DNA of 64,000 nt from Taenia hydatigena (GCA_036345935.2 JADWOT020001231.1:186001-250000), one strand, 5' to 3'; counted from the first letter of the stretch, positions 1-11,880 are shown. A program made the numbers and translations. Notes: generated by a model from the letters alone, not told the origin.

Positions 1-115
1 GAAGCCATAGTCGTAAGATGAATTAATTACTTTTGCTTGTTGTCGGTCTAAAAATAGCCAATAAAGTACCTCACTTCAAAGTATAAATGCTTGAAACAAA
101 GCTTTCGAAACCATA

Positions 116-1038
116 TATGACGTCCTCTCAACGCGACTTGTTTGCTAATAGTGATGGAGAAGGGAAAGCGATGTTGATGCAGATGGATCTCAACCTATCG
201 AGCCATTTGACGTCAACCTTGGCAGAGAACTCCCAATCGAGGATCGAAAAGATGTGGAGGAGACCTTGTGACTGGAAGACGCAGTGTTTGCATCGGAAGG
301 CAGCGTATCATCTAGGCTGGCTGAGGGACCTTCTGTATCAAATGCGAATGGTTCCATTGAAAAAGTTGAGGAGTCCGTCATTGGATCAAGAGAATGTTAG
401 GCCGCAGTAGCATACGAATAGACAAAAATGCCGTGTGAAACACCCTGCAATTATGTATTGCATGTAATCTTGCACATATGCTATTTTCCTTCGCCTATAC
501 AAATTCCAGCAGAAAAGTTGGCAGAATTTCCGGAGACTTCAGCATTGATTAAAAAGGTTGGTATCAAAACTCGGCTAAGAAGCAGCATGTTGCCAATCCA
601 ATTCGCATTTTGCAATGCATGAAATGCGGGGGACAGCTGGTGCTTGTGGGAACAGAACCGCAAGAACTCTATTATGTTGCGGAAACGCTGCCACCATCAA
701 GGAGTGCTAATTTTTGTGGAATCTCGGCATTTCAAAGAATTCACAGCATGAGAAAAATACGGCTGAACGTAAATAACAGGCATTCGACCCATGATAACCT
801 GCGAAAAGAAACTTGGGCTCGCAATATTACTCGCACCGAAGGGTTATACGATAAGCTCTTAGTTGAAGAAGCTGTTAAAATAAATGCTACCATGGAAATG
901 CATTGGTACAAGATGGCTGTGAAACATATATATAGTTATATAACAGAGAACTGCTTTGTACAGAAAAACCAACTTAGCACTTGGAGAATATTCACAGATT
1001 GCCTCACAAGAATACCGAAATGTTTGCCACTGGCTTAA
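116..1038 (+). pseudogene. Decayed gene fragment, tandem copy 1
   Basis: Unidentified protein. The best block (frame starting at 439) reads through YTNSSRK, a TAA at 550-552, then WYQNSAKKQHVANPIRILQC and a CMKCGGQL motif, and stays open to the stop at 1036-1038 (162 codons after the TAA). An upstream block in another frame (155-400, with PIEPFDVNLGRELPIEDRK) has an in-frame TGA at 269. A diverged second copy lies about 1.04 kb downstream. Between the copies of the CMKC block, I count about ten third-position differences, about seven first-position and three or four second-position, which suggests past selection on protein. The stops and the frame change suggest decay, or exons that I cannot splice. 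The CxxCG motif suggests metal binding but is not enough to name a family. Confidence 0.45.
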
Positions 1039-1130
1039 AAGACCACTGGAATGTTGTTGCCAGACTATTGGATTATAATAGCCTTTTATTGGTTAAAGTC
1101 GAGCCACTGGTGCGTCGCAGCATAGCTTAA

Positions 1131-1781
1131 ATGTCAACTAGCAAAGTTCACTATCTCATTCATGTTGGGCTTTCAAGAAGGGCTCTTCGATGGAAAAAGC
1201 GCAAGAAACACCTGTGCAGATAGATCCAACTTTATCTTACTGCATGCAGTCTGCTTCAGCCGAGAACTCTCAATCCAAGAATGGCAGGCGGTAGACGAAT
1301 TCTAAAGCTGGAATGGTTGGTCCCGGGAATGCATGATTACTAACATCCTGGGATGGCTGCGGAATATAATTAAACGAACTCAGAAGTCCCCATTAATAGA
1401 ATTGAAATAACTTGCTTTGGAAGAAAAGACCACTATACAAGAACAATTGAGAATTGGATAAAAGTACCTGCGAAATCTTCTTGTATGTACACTACACATG
1501 AAGACCACATCTTCATTCTATTCGGTTCGTCTTATACAAATTTCATTAGAAAAATGGATTGCATATGCTCCGATTTCGAAGTGAATAGGGCTAAATGGTG
1601 CCAATTACGATTAGGGAAACATTACGTTTAAAATCCATTACGAGTTTTACAGTACATGAGATGTCGTGGCGAATTGGCAGGCGTAGGAACGAAATCGCAG
1701 GATATCTATGCCTTAGCGCATTTGATTCTTCCCCTAAAATCTTCCAAGGCCAACAACTATTCAGAATTTTGCCGCGGCTGA
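1131..1781 (+). pseudogene. Decayed gene fragment, tandem copy 2
   Basis: Second copy of the fragment at 116-1038. In one frame it is open from 1374 to a TAA at 1629-1631, and then from 1632 to the TGA at 1779-1781. Residues aligned with copy 1 include SYTNFIRK (YTNSSRK in copy 1), KWCQ (GWYQ), KHYV (KQHV), NPLRVLQYMRC (NPIRILQCMKC) and GVGTKSQDIY (LVGTEPQELY). The TAA falls at a different place from the TAA in copy 1, so the two copies were damaged independently or the stops lie in unrecognised introns. An upstream segment around 1216-1305 aligns with 173-271 of copy 1. No family was recognised. Confidence 0.45.
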
Positions 1782-1848
1782 AACAACTGCAAAGCACACT
1801 TGAATGTGGTGAGTGGTTGGTGGGTAGAGGAGGCGGAGGGCAAGTGGA

Positions 1849-1872
1849 GGGTGGGTGGATAGGGCAGAGGGG
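1849..1872 (+). other. Predicted G-quadruplex motif
   Basis: Four runs of three or more G with loops of 1, 6 and 4 bases, inside a G-rich tract at about 1806-1874. It ends 27 bases before the tRNA-like gene. The motif is read directly from sequence; folding is inference. Confidence 0.5.
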
Positions 1873-1899
1873 TTAACAAAACGGAAGAGCGAGAGGCGT

Positions 1900-1981
1900 G
1901 ACGCGGTGGCCAAGTGGTTAAGGCGATGGACTGCTAATCCACTGGGGCTTCCCCGCGTAAGTTCGGGTCTCACCTGCGTCG
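1900..1981 (+). tRNA. tRNA-Ser(GCT), possibly degenerate
   Basis: Cloverleaf of 82 nt. The acceptor stem pairs GACGCGG with CTGCGTC (one G-U), then a D arm with TGGCCAAGTGG (a good A box), anticodon stem TGGA/TCCA around CTGCTAA (anticodon GCT), a long variable arm typical of serine tRNA, and a T arm. The T arm is odd: the loop is TTCGGGT, so the nearly invariant A58 is G, and the stem has an A-C mismatch, which weakens the B box. No run of four T follows until about 2216, so an ordinary Pol III terminator is missing. It may be a diverged working gene, a pseudogene, or the head of a tRNA-derived SINE. Confidence 0.75.
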
Positions 1982-2649
1982 TGCGGCTACTTATTGCCCA
2001 CCTAGCTACTGTGCAGTTTATTGCACTTCGAGTGGCTTGTCTTGCTTCGCTCGCATTGTCATTGCTGTGGATGACTTTCCACCGCATTGGGCCTGTGTGG
2101 TGGCGTGTGGGCAGAGGGCGCCGTGCCAATAATGGTGAAGGCATGCCATAGAGTCACAAAACTCTATGCGTTGTGTGTCGGCACCTATTCTTGATAAGGA
2201 AGAAAATGGAACGCATTTTCATCATTCTCTATACACCGCCTTGCTACAGGTACTTCAACATGACGTGGCACTTGACGCACGAGACACACAGGAGGCAACA
2301 CAGAAGGTACTGCTGAGGTGGGAAAGTATGTTTGCGTAGACAGCGGGTAGGTGCGTGAGAAGAAGAAGGAGAGATGCGGAAAACGATGTAAATTGGCACA
2401 AGAAAGAGCAAGTGCATGAGTGTAGGAATGCGCAATGTAGCGGAAGTGTGAGGTGATGCTCAGTTTTGGCAAAGTAAGGTAGAAGGCGCAAGCTGTAGTC
2501 TCAGAGCGGGTTTGGTGTGAGTGGCAGCGCATTAAACTTACCTGGCGCCGGGTTCAGGGTGATCAGCAAGGCTCTGAACCCAGGTGTAGGCTCAGCATTG
2601 CACTTCGCTGTGTTGAAGCCTGCGACGGACTCTAATCGGGTTCGCTCGG
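1982..2649. other. No gene seen; contains a short hairpin
   Basis: Only overlapping short frames, mostly on the minus strand, none with support. The one distinct feature is the perfect inverted repeat at 2147-2168. Confidence 0.5.
2147..2168. repeat. Perfect 8-bp inverted repeat
   Basis: CATAGAGT and ACTCTATG separated by CACAAA. It could form a small stem-loop 165 bases past the tRNA-like gene. No role is known. Confidence 0.55.
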
Positions 2650-2840
2650 GTGCATAGTTTTTGCCAGTGGGGAGCCCTCAGGCGTCCCTTTGAAGCCTCT
2701 CTTCTCCCACATTGGTGTTGCCACTGCTTGTCGCTGCTCTCTGCGCGAAGACTCAAGCATGAGAGGAACACACTTCGATTCTTTCCAAAAGAGACGCCAC
2801 TTATGGGAACACCCTTGTTAGGAATTGCTGAATAACAGAT
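2650..2840 (+). repeat. Direct repeat R2, copy a
   Basis: Shares about 100 bases at high identity, and a weaker tail, with 4051-4262. The conserved core contains AGTTTTTGCCAGTGGGGAGC and reads SFCQWGAL in one frame in both copies. Too short to identify an element. Confidence 0.6.
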
Positions 2841-4050
2841 GTGTTAGAAGCCCTAAACGAATTGTGTTTTAATCACCATGAGCGAGGGAGAGGTGTTTCC
2901 ATTAGCCTGACTCCATATAAGCATTTTACCTACAACCTCCAAGTATGAGGCTCATTTGGGGCAATGCAGTTGATATTGGGAAGTCCAAAACGAGTTTTTA
3001 TGCCGTATCGTAGGTTACTCATAATTTGATACATTTCATTTGACTGGACCTGTTTAAATCACATCGAATTGGCGTGGATTTGATAGAATGTATACAAATA
3101 TATTAAAGTGCTTGAAATGGAGGTAGATCTCACAAAATGAGCATTACCTCAATTGGTACAGCTCTATTCTTATGTAGAATGCCGAAAGGCGACCTTCTGC
3201 TTGAATGGATTGAGACTTCCTTGTTCAGCACCTCTGAATGAGCTATTGAATTGTGCCACTTTACTTGGCGGTGCAATGCACAATTAGTTATGCTGTGCCA
3301 AATTTTAGTCGAATAGAGTATTACCAATCATTTTGATTTGATCCCGAGCATTCTAATGCGAAAAATACCGGATCAGGTTAAATTGTCATGACAACTTGGC
3401 ATTGGGTTGACGTGGATCAGATGGGATGAACATCACATAGGCTGCACACACCGTATTGTCAGGAGTCTCAGCTAGTAAGCAGCTTCCGTCTACTTTAACA
3501 GCAGCCTCTTTACTCTCCATTTGCAAATGTAACACTATTTTCATCCAGTGCTTTGTAATGCAACAGTCAACATTTAGCCGTGTGTTACTCACTGGTTTAC
3601 CTTACGTTAGCTTCACTACACTGAATTGGTTTTGACCAAATCGCATTAGATTTGAGTACTTTTGGATAAGAGTGCTTCGAGTGAATTAAATATAGGCACG
3701 AAATATGTGCATACCATCAGTAGCTTTAGCGATACCGTCATGAGCAGGATCAAATCGATGTCAACGACCGTTCTACATCGTTGCTTATTCATACTCTAAT
3801 TCTGCAAATGACGTCGACAAAACTCGGCTGTGTCTCCTAATGAGCAGATGTCAATGGACCCACGGCTGAATTTCATCCCACTTCAGCAGTGTTTATCAAA
3901 ATTCATTCAGTCAAAACTTCCCTGGATAGATGTTCACATTTATAAAATTATTGTCCCATTCGGCAACCATGGAGTATCATGCTGTAATGCTGACACAAAC
4001 CAGTCGAATTTGGCATTGAGTTATGTAGACGTAAATTGCGGTAGTTCATA
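2841..4050. other. Spacer between the R2 repeats; no gene seen
   Basis: AT-rich. It contains a minus-strand open frame of 68 codons (3386-3592) and a plus-strand one of 73 codons (3830-4051), both within chance expectation. Confidence 0.4.
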
Positions 4051-4262
4051 GTGAATAGTTTTTGTCAGTGGGGAGCCCTTAAGCATCTCTTTGAAGCTCT
4101 TCCTCTCCTGCATTGGCGTTGCCACTGGTTGTGTGGTTCGTCGCTGCTCTCTGTTTTGCGTTCTTCTCTTTGCCTTTCACGGAAAGGAGCATCACTAAAA
4201 GATGCAGTCGATGTCTCTAAATATGAGGACATCGGCGACCTTGAGAATGTCATAATGTCACG
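4051..4262 (+). repeat. Direct repeat R2, copy b
   Basis: Second copy of the 2650-2840 repeat, 1.4 kb downstream in the same orientation. It carries a short insertion (TGTGGTTCG) inside the shared core. Confidence 0.6.
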
Positions 4263-7200
4263 CTGATGGGACGCAATTGCGAAGCAAATGTGGGCAGTAA
4301 AAGAAAACTATGCATATATGGAGTAAGAGCCGAACAGTTTTAAAAACAAGAATGCTAAAGCATAATGTTGAAACCTTTACTAAATAATATTCGGAAAGCA
4401 GTTGAGTATTTATGGCGTGGATAAAAAATTGTGAGGTGCAGTGGAGAAAGGGAAATGCAGAAAATAAGTGCGGTAGTTTGAAAATTGCGGCAAAGATATG
4501 AAGGAATAGGGGATGAATATGTAAATATCCAACAAAAGAGCTTGCTTTAGGCCAGCATTTGGAAGGAATAGAGTGACTAACAAATGAGGAATAAACATGC
4601 GCATTTGCAGGAAAATGAGATTGACATCGAGACTACTTTACAAGGGGAAGGAGAACGACGAAGAGTTCATTGTTATGGATGATTCGATGAACTTAAAAGA
4701 AGAAAAAAAAAGAAAATGAGGAAAAGGAGAGAATTTCATCCGCATAACCTTATGTTACAAAGACAGCTGTAGCCTTCCGAGACTTTCTTGAAAGCAATAG
4801 AAAGCATACTGATAGTGTAATGCTTATATTTTGCACTGAATGTAGCCGTATTTACCAACACTGATTAACAAGTTTATTAAGCGCGGTTTTGATGCGATTG
4901 GTGTTGTGACGCAATCTGTCTGTGATTCCTAAGAAGTAGGAAGCTATGTGATGATTGCATGTGCATTCCAAAATTCGATTTGTTAAATAATCTTTTCACT
5001 TGCAGTGCGCTGCTTTTTAAATAAGCACGGTTCATTGTAAACATTAAGCAACGCTAACCAACAGATTACGAGCATATGTGGCGTTGGCACATTCCAGGAT
5101 TGTCTTCTGTTCAAGGCGTTTCACATTTTATTTCCTCAAATGTGACCAGTCTGGTGCTACAGCTCCTGGAATGCTGTGATTACTGAGGGGATACAAGGCC
5201 TTTCCATTATCGCTACTTTACTGCCTTTAGAAGGCATTGACAATGGTTCCTCATTTATCTAACCATCCTGTTCATAAAGCTTGTCTCTTTTTTGCTACCA
5301 GAGGAACGCCGGTAAGAATTTTACTTCTCTTCGAACGTGCAAAAGCTTTTGCATAACTGTGATCCTTGCGAACGCATCGCCGTATACAACGCTGTGCAAA
5401 TTCCCTTGCCCGTATTGTACTACAGAATTATAGTGCTGTTGTCCCGCATACCAATATTCAAAGTTTTCTCTCTTTGTTTATAGCTAGATTAGTGTCTTAT
5501 GATCCATTATTGAAACCTGTCCATATTAGATTGTGTCGAATGCCCTAACATTGGATGCACGAGAACACCTGACGTTTTTGCTGAGCATCTCATGCAAAGC
5601 CTAGCATTCGTGTAAATGATGGCTTGTTCCTATTCTTCGTTGTCCCTATGAGGCCATATTAGTCACAGTTGCCTTTTTAGTGGCAGCATTCTGTGCAGTT
5701 AGTTAGACGCTTAATTAAAAGTCGAGAAAGCCTGGAACAAATACAGATCAGGGCGTTTACACCGGCCCTTTTTCACGTTTCATTATAATCCAACTAATTT
5801 TTAGTGCTGTTCAACCCCTCGCTTGTTCTGTGCGTTTTTTATAGCAGGTTCCATTTGTCTGTAGAGAAATCAACATTTTTTTCGAATTTAAGGTAAGGTT
5901 TGTAGACTATGCGAAGTTAATTAATTTAGCGTCTCACTGTCTGCTTCTCCTCTTTTATCTGCTAGTATTCTGACCATCTATTTGGCATGGTCGACCAGTT
6001 CTCCCAAGCAGAAAGGCTGGCAAACTGTCTATGAGAAGAAATGAAAACAACCGCTTTGTCACTCCTAGGTTCAACATCCTAAGGTCGATGAAAGACCGCA
6101 GCAGAAATAATTTTTTCAACGGCTGTGGCGGTCTCAAAACCTCGTTGTTAATTGTTTATATGATCAGATGGTTTAATTCTTTTAGCATGTGAGACAGAAT
6201 TTGTCAAAATGATTGTCAAGTGAGTCCATATTAGCCGAGATCGAGCTGCATTGTAAAAAGGTTAGTTTGTTCTTAAGCCATGCCAGTTGAGGAACTCAAT
6301 TCAACACTTGGATGCCTTCATTAAATTTTCGCTTTCCGCTTTCCAATAACGAGCAAATTAAACACTAAGACACTCCTTATTTGAAATAATCGAACGGGTG
6401 CAGTGTTCACCGCTACACTAGCTCAAAGCACACGGTTTCTTAACAAATAGAGACTCCGTTCGACTTGCGTCTTCCAAGAATAGACCTGGCACCAACATAT
6501 GGGCTGATCCTGCCGCCCAGAACACACCACAAGTTCTATCTCCCATGGAACAAGTTGCAGTCTAGTCGATGGAAGTCACCCCAGCTTGAAGTAGCCTGAT
6601 CCGAAATGCACACCTTGTACTTGATTAGTCGCTGCTCATCACAACTAGATGAGATGGAATTCAAGTTACTGGTGCAATGAAGGTCTGCTGATGATGGCAC
6701 TTGCGAATGCCAACCATAAGGTAAGCTCCAAGAACGGTGACGGCAAAGAATTCAAGGAAGTAGCAGGCGAGATATACCGCCCCTACAAAGTGTCAGAAGT
6801 TGAATAAAACTGGATGAAAGCATAACAGTGCGTTGTGGTGAGATTAATCCGTCTTTGCATTAGCCCACGATGAAAAACAGTGGTAGTTGACTCTTTATTT
6901 GCTAAAAGTCGTGAAGGATATATGATTGTTATCAGTAGCATCAGGATTAGGCAATAAAATAAGACGCCCTGCTCTGTTATTCCTGCGCTACATTGTGTCA
7001 TTTTACATCAGGGTACGTTGCGCTGAGATAGTCTGTGCCACTATGCACAGCTACGCTCGACCACACTTTTTTAAACCACAGGTAAAAAGAAATCTGTGGA
7101 AACAGCGCATCTGATCCTGACTCGACCAGGTAAAATCAGCAAGCATCAATCTTGACACGGCTTTGGAGTTCTGCCCATTCTTCTGCATGTTACTCATTCA

Positions 7201-7360
7201 GCACCAAAGATTAAGCACATTGACTTACCTCTTCTTCGACGCCCCATCGTGAGAGCACTGAGAACCAAAATACCAAACCTACTCAGTCTAGCACAGAGCT
7301 TACTTCTACCTACTTACTAAAGGGTCTGTAGGTGTGCTCTTGCTGCTCGCCGGCCACTAG
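4263..7360. other. Gene-poor stretch; small D-like remnant
   Basis: No coding exon I can support. A purine-rich patch lies at about 4600-4735. At about 4755-4805, a short segment resembles the end of dispersed family D in minus orientation (GTAGCCTTCCGAGACTTTC, compared with GCAGCGTCCCGAGGCTCTC at 22.16 kb). Frames at 5366, 5955, 6783 and 6926 are short and unsupported. Confidence 0.4.
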
Positions 7361-7485
7361 TCATTCTTCTTCCACCGTATCTTTTACACTACAATTGATC
7401 AATGGTCATCTAAGGTGTGCAACCTTGTCCTCATTGTTCTCTTAAATGAAGAAGTCATTTTGCAGAAAGAGTTCCGTAGGACAAG
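7361..7485 (+). CDS. Possible internal exon, unknown protein
   Basis: A 125-nt open block begins after CCACTAG (acceptor-like) and ends at ACAAG/gtaagc, a good donor. It encodes 41 residues plus two bases, starting SFFFHRIFYTTIDQWSSK and ending LLNEEVILQKEFRRT. Codons are biased towards purine first positions. No partner exon was found, and blocks like this arise by chance many times in 64 kb, so this is weak. Confidence 0.2.
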
Positions 7486-8492
7486 GTAAGCGTTTGCAAT
7501 GTCACTAGGTTTGTGTATATTGGTCGGATTATTCCATGATGGTGAGATAAAACCAAATACTTATTGCATACTTAATGTTGATATGCGTTAAGTGGTTTCG
7601 CGTAAGGGAAGCAAGTATACAGAGACACTACTAAAATTTGCCCACTGCCACACCCTAGAGGCCAACTCATCCACGCACCCAATTATCAGTCGTCGACGGT
7701 AAAGTTTTACACAAAAGGAAAGGCTTAATTTAAGGGAAATCTCTATCAAATCATACAGTAATGCTATAGGGTGTGAAATATGTGGAAGGTGATTGGTTCC
7801 TAACTGCGGAAGCATCAAGGACCTCTGTGATGACCAATCCTGCAGTTCACTCTGAGTCTTGGGTGTAATTTCGGTTCTAGAAGTAAACAAAGGAGGACCG
7901 TGAGATTTCATTATAAAGAAAAGGAGAGGCGAAAAGATTGTGCTTATCCGCTATGGCCAAGCCTAGGGAAGGAAAAGTACTATTGGACGAATTGAGACTC
8001 AATTTTGGCTACTGCAACATTTTATATATTAGTCATAAAATGCTGAAAAGTAACCTAGAGACGTATACAACTGCTGAGGTGCCTATCTAATTGCTACGTC
8101 TGCCGTGCTTCAGTAGGTGCTGACGCCGCAAACCCGCTGTTGCACGTTGCATCGTGCTTAGGGATCTATTTGCTGCGCCTTATGCTTCTAGACTCATGTC
8201 AAATAATCTTATTGCTCCTCTTGCACCGCTTTCACATGCACCCAAATATGCGGCTGCAGAATAGCTGTTACAGCACAAATGCGTGACATAAGGCTGTGTG
8301 AGCTAAAGCCATGCACTCCTGCAATGTGAGTCGCAATGGGATCTAAAATTGCGCCGAAGTGCAGTGCTTAGCGGAGGTGGCCAGTAAAATCAATGTCGGC
8401 GAAGTTTGGCGAAGATGGCAGTTAAGCCAGAGGCGACGCAAACTCCAACCAAATACGGGAATGATAGGACTGTATGACGACGTGCATTAAGT
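7486..8492. other. No gene seen
   Basis: Contains a 107-codon minus-strand open frame (7588-7911) without splice or homology support; otherwise featureless. Confidence 0.4.
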
Positions 8493-8795
8493 GTGCAAAA
8501 GCGCTGCCTAGAGAGAGTGATTTGCCGAGAAACACTTACGATTGAAGGATGCCTGGAGGACACCATGTCAACGATTGACCGCGATGCAGTAGTTCATGAA
8601 GACGACAAATATGTAGGTGTTGGAATGGGGTCTATTGAGTGTATCGAGGCCAAACGGCAGGGCTGCGATCCTGCTACCATGTGTGAACAAACACGCGACT
8701 TCTCTGTTGGCTTCCTTCTAGTCATTCCTCAAGCCAAGGACCATAACGTAACGCTGAAAAGGTACTCTGAGGCCATTTTAACGTTCCTTAGTTAG
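8493..8795 (+). CDS. 100-codon open frame, unknown protein
   Basis: The frame shows a marked purine-first codon pattern and an ordinary protein composition: LTIEGCLEDTMSTIDRDAVV near the N-terminus, then HEDDKYVGVGMGSIECIEAK, ending LKRYSEAILTFLS. The listed start is not a clean ATG; the first internal Met is in EDTMSTI. There is no signal peptide or membrane segment. It could be a 3' terminal exon whose upstream exons I cannot place. No family was recognised. Confidence 0.3.
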   Translation: MQKRCLERVICRETLTIEGCLEDTMSTIDRDAVVHEDDKYVGVGMGSIECIEAKRQGCDPATMCEQTRDFSVGFLLVIPQAKDHNVTLKRYSEAILTFLS

Positions 8796-10469
8796 CAACA
8801 AGTCCCTTCGAATTCATACACCCCATAGCATGATTGTATGAGTTGATAGATTTTCGAATGTATAAGCCGTTCTTTTTAACAGTCATGCGGGTGTCATAAT
8901 AGAGATGGCAGCTTCAACAGCAATTGTTGCCAAATTGCGCGAGTGAGTAAGGAAGAGAGAAGGGTGGAGCCCAAATGCTTTCCCTTCTTGCAATGCTACA
9001 AGAATGATAAATGAGACAAAATTTTGGTGCAAGGAATGCCGCAATTAATTGCAAAGTCAGACAAGCTGCTATGGTATAATTCTGATAAATTTTGAACCCA
9101 AATGGGCAGAATATTCCACCGCTCTATATGCTCGTGTCATTTCAATTTGCCCTGCCATAAGAGGTCCCTTTACTATCAGCTAGGTCCAAATTCGTATCAT
9201 GTAACGCGAGAAACGGCATATCAACCATCGACAGACTGAACGACTAAGCATAAAATTTGCAATTTGAGACAGTACTCAGCTGTGTTTTATATCAAAATCA
9301 CCAAAACTATAGCGTGATTCTCACTAAATTGCGCTTTACTGATGATCTGTCCTTCACTGAATCAAAAGAAACCTTGCATCGAATATTTTTTGCCGTATGC
9401 ATGCAGTGATCCCAGTCAGTGGTCAAAATCAATATAAATTATTTGTTTAATATGGTAGCGAACGTGATAGGCAGCTCTGTTGTAGTTAAATCCTCTTCTC
9501 TTATTGCCTTAAAGACTTCTGAGTAAAACCCTGTAAATGTTGAATAACTTAAATTACTGCTTACGTTGTTTATAGGTGAAGGTTTTATACCAAGTCGTAT
9601 GAAGCAGTTCGCTGCGCATTAAGAAAATAATTTTTAGAATAAGTGCTGACTGCTAATTTATGCATGAGAGGCTAGGTAAGAGTTCATAAATCCCAATTTG
9701 TTCATACCTGAGTTATATGCTTCCGATTTGATCGCTAAAGAGGCCATTCTTAGCAAATTATGCTCCAGGCAAACGCGTTGCATTCTTGCAAAATTCATGT
9801 TCTGAAAAGTCATTCTCACTGAGTATTTCCCGTTAATTAAGATAAAACTACAAAGATTGTTGCCTATTTTGGCAAAAAGCATGGCATTTTAGTGCGAAAA
9901 CGAATCTAGTTTACCAACAAGACGGGAAGCAGTTACCGCCAGTGACCTTAAAGATGGTGAGCGAATTACATGAATAAAATACCTGTTAATTTTGCAAAAC
10001 ATGCGGTCGTCAGTTAACTTGTGTCTTGACAAAACACAAAGCTCAAATATGTTTATTTTTGCTTTTGAACAATACGTGGTGCATTTTATTTAACATGGGG
10101 GAATCAATAATTATGTTGAATAAGCCTTACTAGAACAAAACTATCACTAATCATAGGCATGCGATCACAGTTAGCAAAGAATGCTTTGTTTTTATTTGTT
10201 ATATTCATGTCTCGAAATAAGATGGTACAGCAACGTCTCTTATGCATCATTATCAAATATCACCCCTTTTCCGAATCTATAGCTGGATCTTCCCAGCTCC
10301 ACCACAGGCATAGCCCACAATATTGATCGTTTCACAGTGGTATGTCACATACTGGACACTGCTTGGAACAAAACTGTGCCCATCGCTTGGCATGATAGGT
10401 GAAAGCGAGCTTCGTTTCACCCAATTTTAACATTTGTAAACATAGCTGCGGTGTAGTACTTTGTTTGTT
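8796..10469. other. No gene seen
   Basis: AT-rich, with one 74-codon minus-strand frame (9658-9882) within chance expectation. Confidence 0.4.
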
Positions 10470-10660
10470 AGAACTGCTGGTTTCTGTCAACGTCACAGAG
10501 GTGGCCATATTGCTTTAGCTGCGTGGGCTGGCCTCCAGGCCATGCCAGCAGCCTTTTTCCCTCTGTCCGGTGAATATATATATTCTACCCTAGCATTCCG
10601 CCTTCTTTTGCCCTCAAGGGAGCCTCGGGACGCTACATGCGGTGCTCATCAATGAGGCAA
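10470..10660 (+). repeat. Dispersed repeat family D, copy 1
   Basis: About 190 bp shared with 22,140-22,335 and 18,745-18,920 (both minus strand). Best conserved are CACAGAGGTGGCCATATTGC and GAGCCTCGGGACGCT. An open frame is shared with the 22 kb copy (HRGGHIALA, then SREPRDA), with 31 of 48 residues the same by my count in the shared block. It contains the palindrome GAATATATATATTC. Its class is unknown: no terminal repeats or tRNA-like head were found. Confidence 0.6.
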
Positions 10661-11820
10661 AATCTTATGCTTTCTGCTGACTCGCATGTGTTGAACACAT
10701 ATGCTCCTCAAGAAGAGGCATATGTCTGTTTAATTTATGAATAACAGATACTTTTATATGTTGATTGGGGTGCAAGGAATTATCTGTTTTACATCCTTCT
10801 TTCCGTGTGAGCGGCTGTGTATATGCAGTCACACTGGCGGACGGAGTTTTGACTATTTCAGCTTCCTCTCTTGCGTTTACCCAAAGGCAAGGTTTTTCAA
10901 ATTGTTGGGAATGTGTGCACAGTGTGTATGGCAAGCATAACATATAGTTTACCTAATATTCATCGCCAGTCTAATTAGAAGCCTCGGTATATGTAGTGTT
11001 GCACTTAGAATCCTTACAGCCTGTCACCTACCAGCTGATTGACAAATAGGTTTAACAGCTTTAATTTCTTCTTAAAGGGTGTTTGAAGTCAACTCATGGA
11101 ATCCGTTTTTAAAGTGTAGTACCTGAAAGAGTAAGCCTAAGTGCGACTGAGAAATCGGTGTAGAGAGTGAAATTAATGTGTTACTAATGAAGTAGTTGAA
11201 TAAGCCATTACTAGAGCACGTCTCAACATCAAGGGATGAAATGGATATTCACCTTATTCGGTCACACAATGCTATCTGGTAATATCTTACACTAGCTAGA
11301 GAGAGAAGTGCGAATATTGCAGAGGTGTCACGAACGCGTATGGGTCCCCTCTATATTAGACATTTGCCCTCGATACCCGCAACATAAATATCAGGCTTAT
11401 TTGCCATTCCCCTCTTCGCCACTCCTGCTTAGTTTTTTTAATCCATTTTTACAAAAGCAATGGTGGTTGGGCTTATATTAGAGGAAGGTGTAGGCTTCTG
11501 CATAGTCTTTCCTTAGACCTAATAATCAAATGATGTAGGGTCGTGGCCTCCAATAACTAAAAATTGGCAATACGTGGAAGTCCTCGTTGCAGATGAGCTG
11601 TCTTCTCCCAAGGATTATTACTCAATCCACAAGCTTCGTGAAGCCAGAGGCCATATTCAAGCGTGGCGATTCGGCGAGACATCAAATAACCATTACTATC
11701 CGCTATTTGTGCAATTTTTTTGCATTAGGGCATGTATGGCTGTGCAGCCAATCTCCCTCTCCTACCAACAGAGGCTCAGTGCTTCTTTTTAATAACTAAA
11801 TGACTTCTTAACCCGCCAAG
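10661..11820. other. No gene seen
   Basis: Overlapping short frames on both strands at 10,665-10,950 and 11,574-11,800 are unsupported. Confidence 0.4.
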
Positions 11821-11880
11821 CGGAAGTAGTGGGATCGAACCCTCAATGGGAATGGATTTAGCTGCCAAGGCTTCCTACTG
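11821..11880 (-). pseudogene. Possible tRNA-Ser-like relic
   Basis: The minus strand carries an exact B-box match (GGTTCGATCCC, 11,831-11,841) preceded by GCTAAATCCATT, similar to the anticodon region of serine tRNA. No acceptor-stem pairing could be built, so at best a decayed 3' half. Confidence 0.25.

Noticed and set aside
155..400. In-frame TGA at 269 as a selenocysteine codon
   Set aside because: No SECIS-like element was found, and the sister copy ends in a different stop at the aligned place. Decay or mis-framing is simpler.
553..700. Assignment of the CxxCG fragment to a known zinc-binding family (CULT or Yippee-like)
   Set aside because: Only the CxxCG spacing agrees; the rest of the fold signature is missing.
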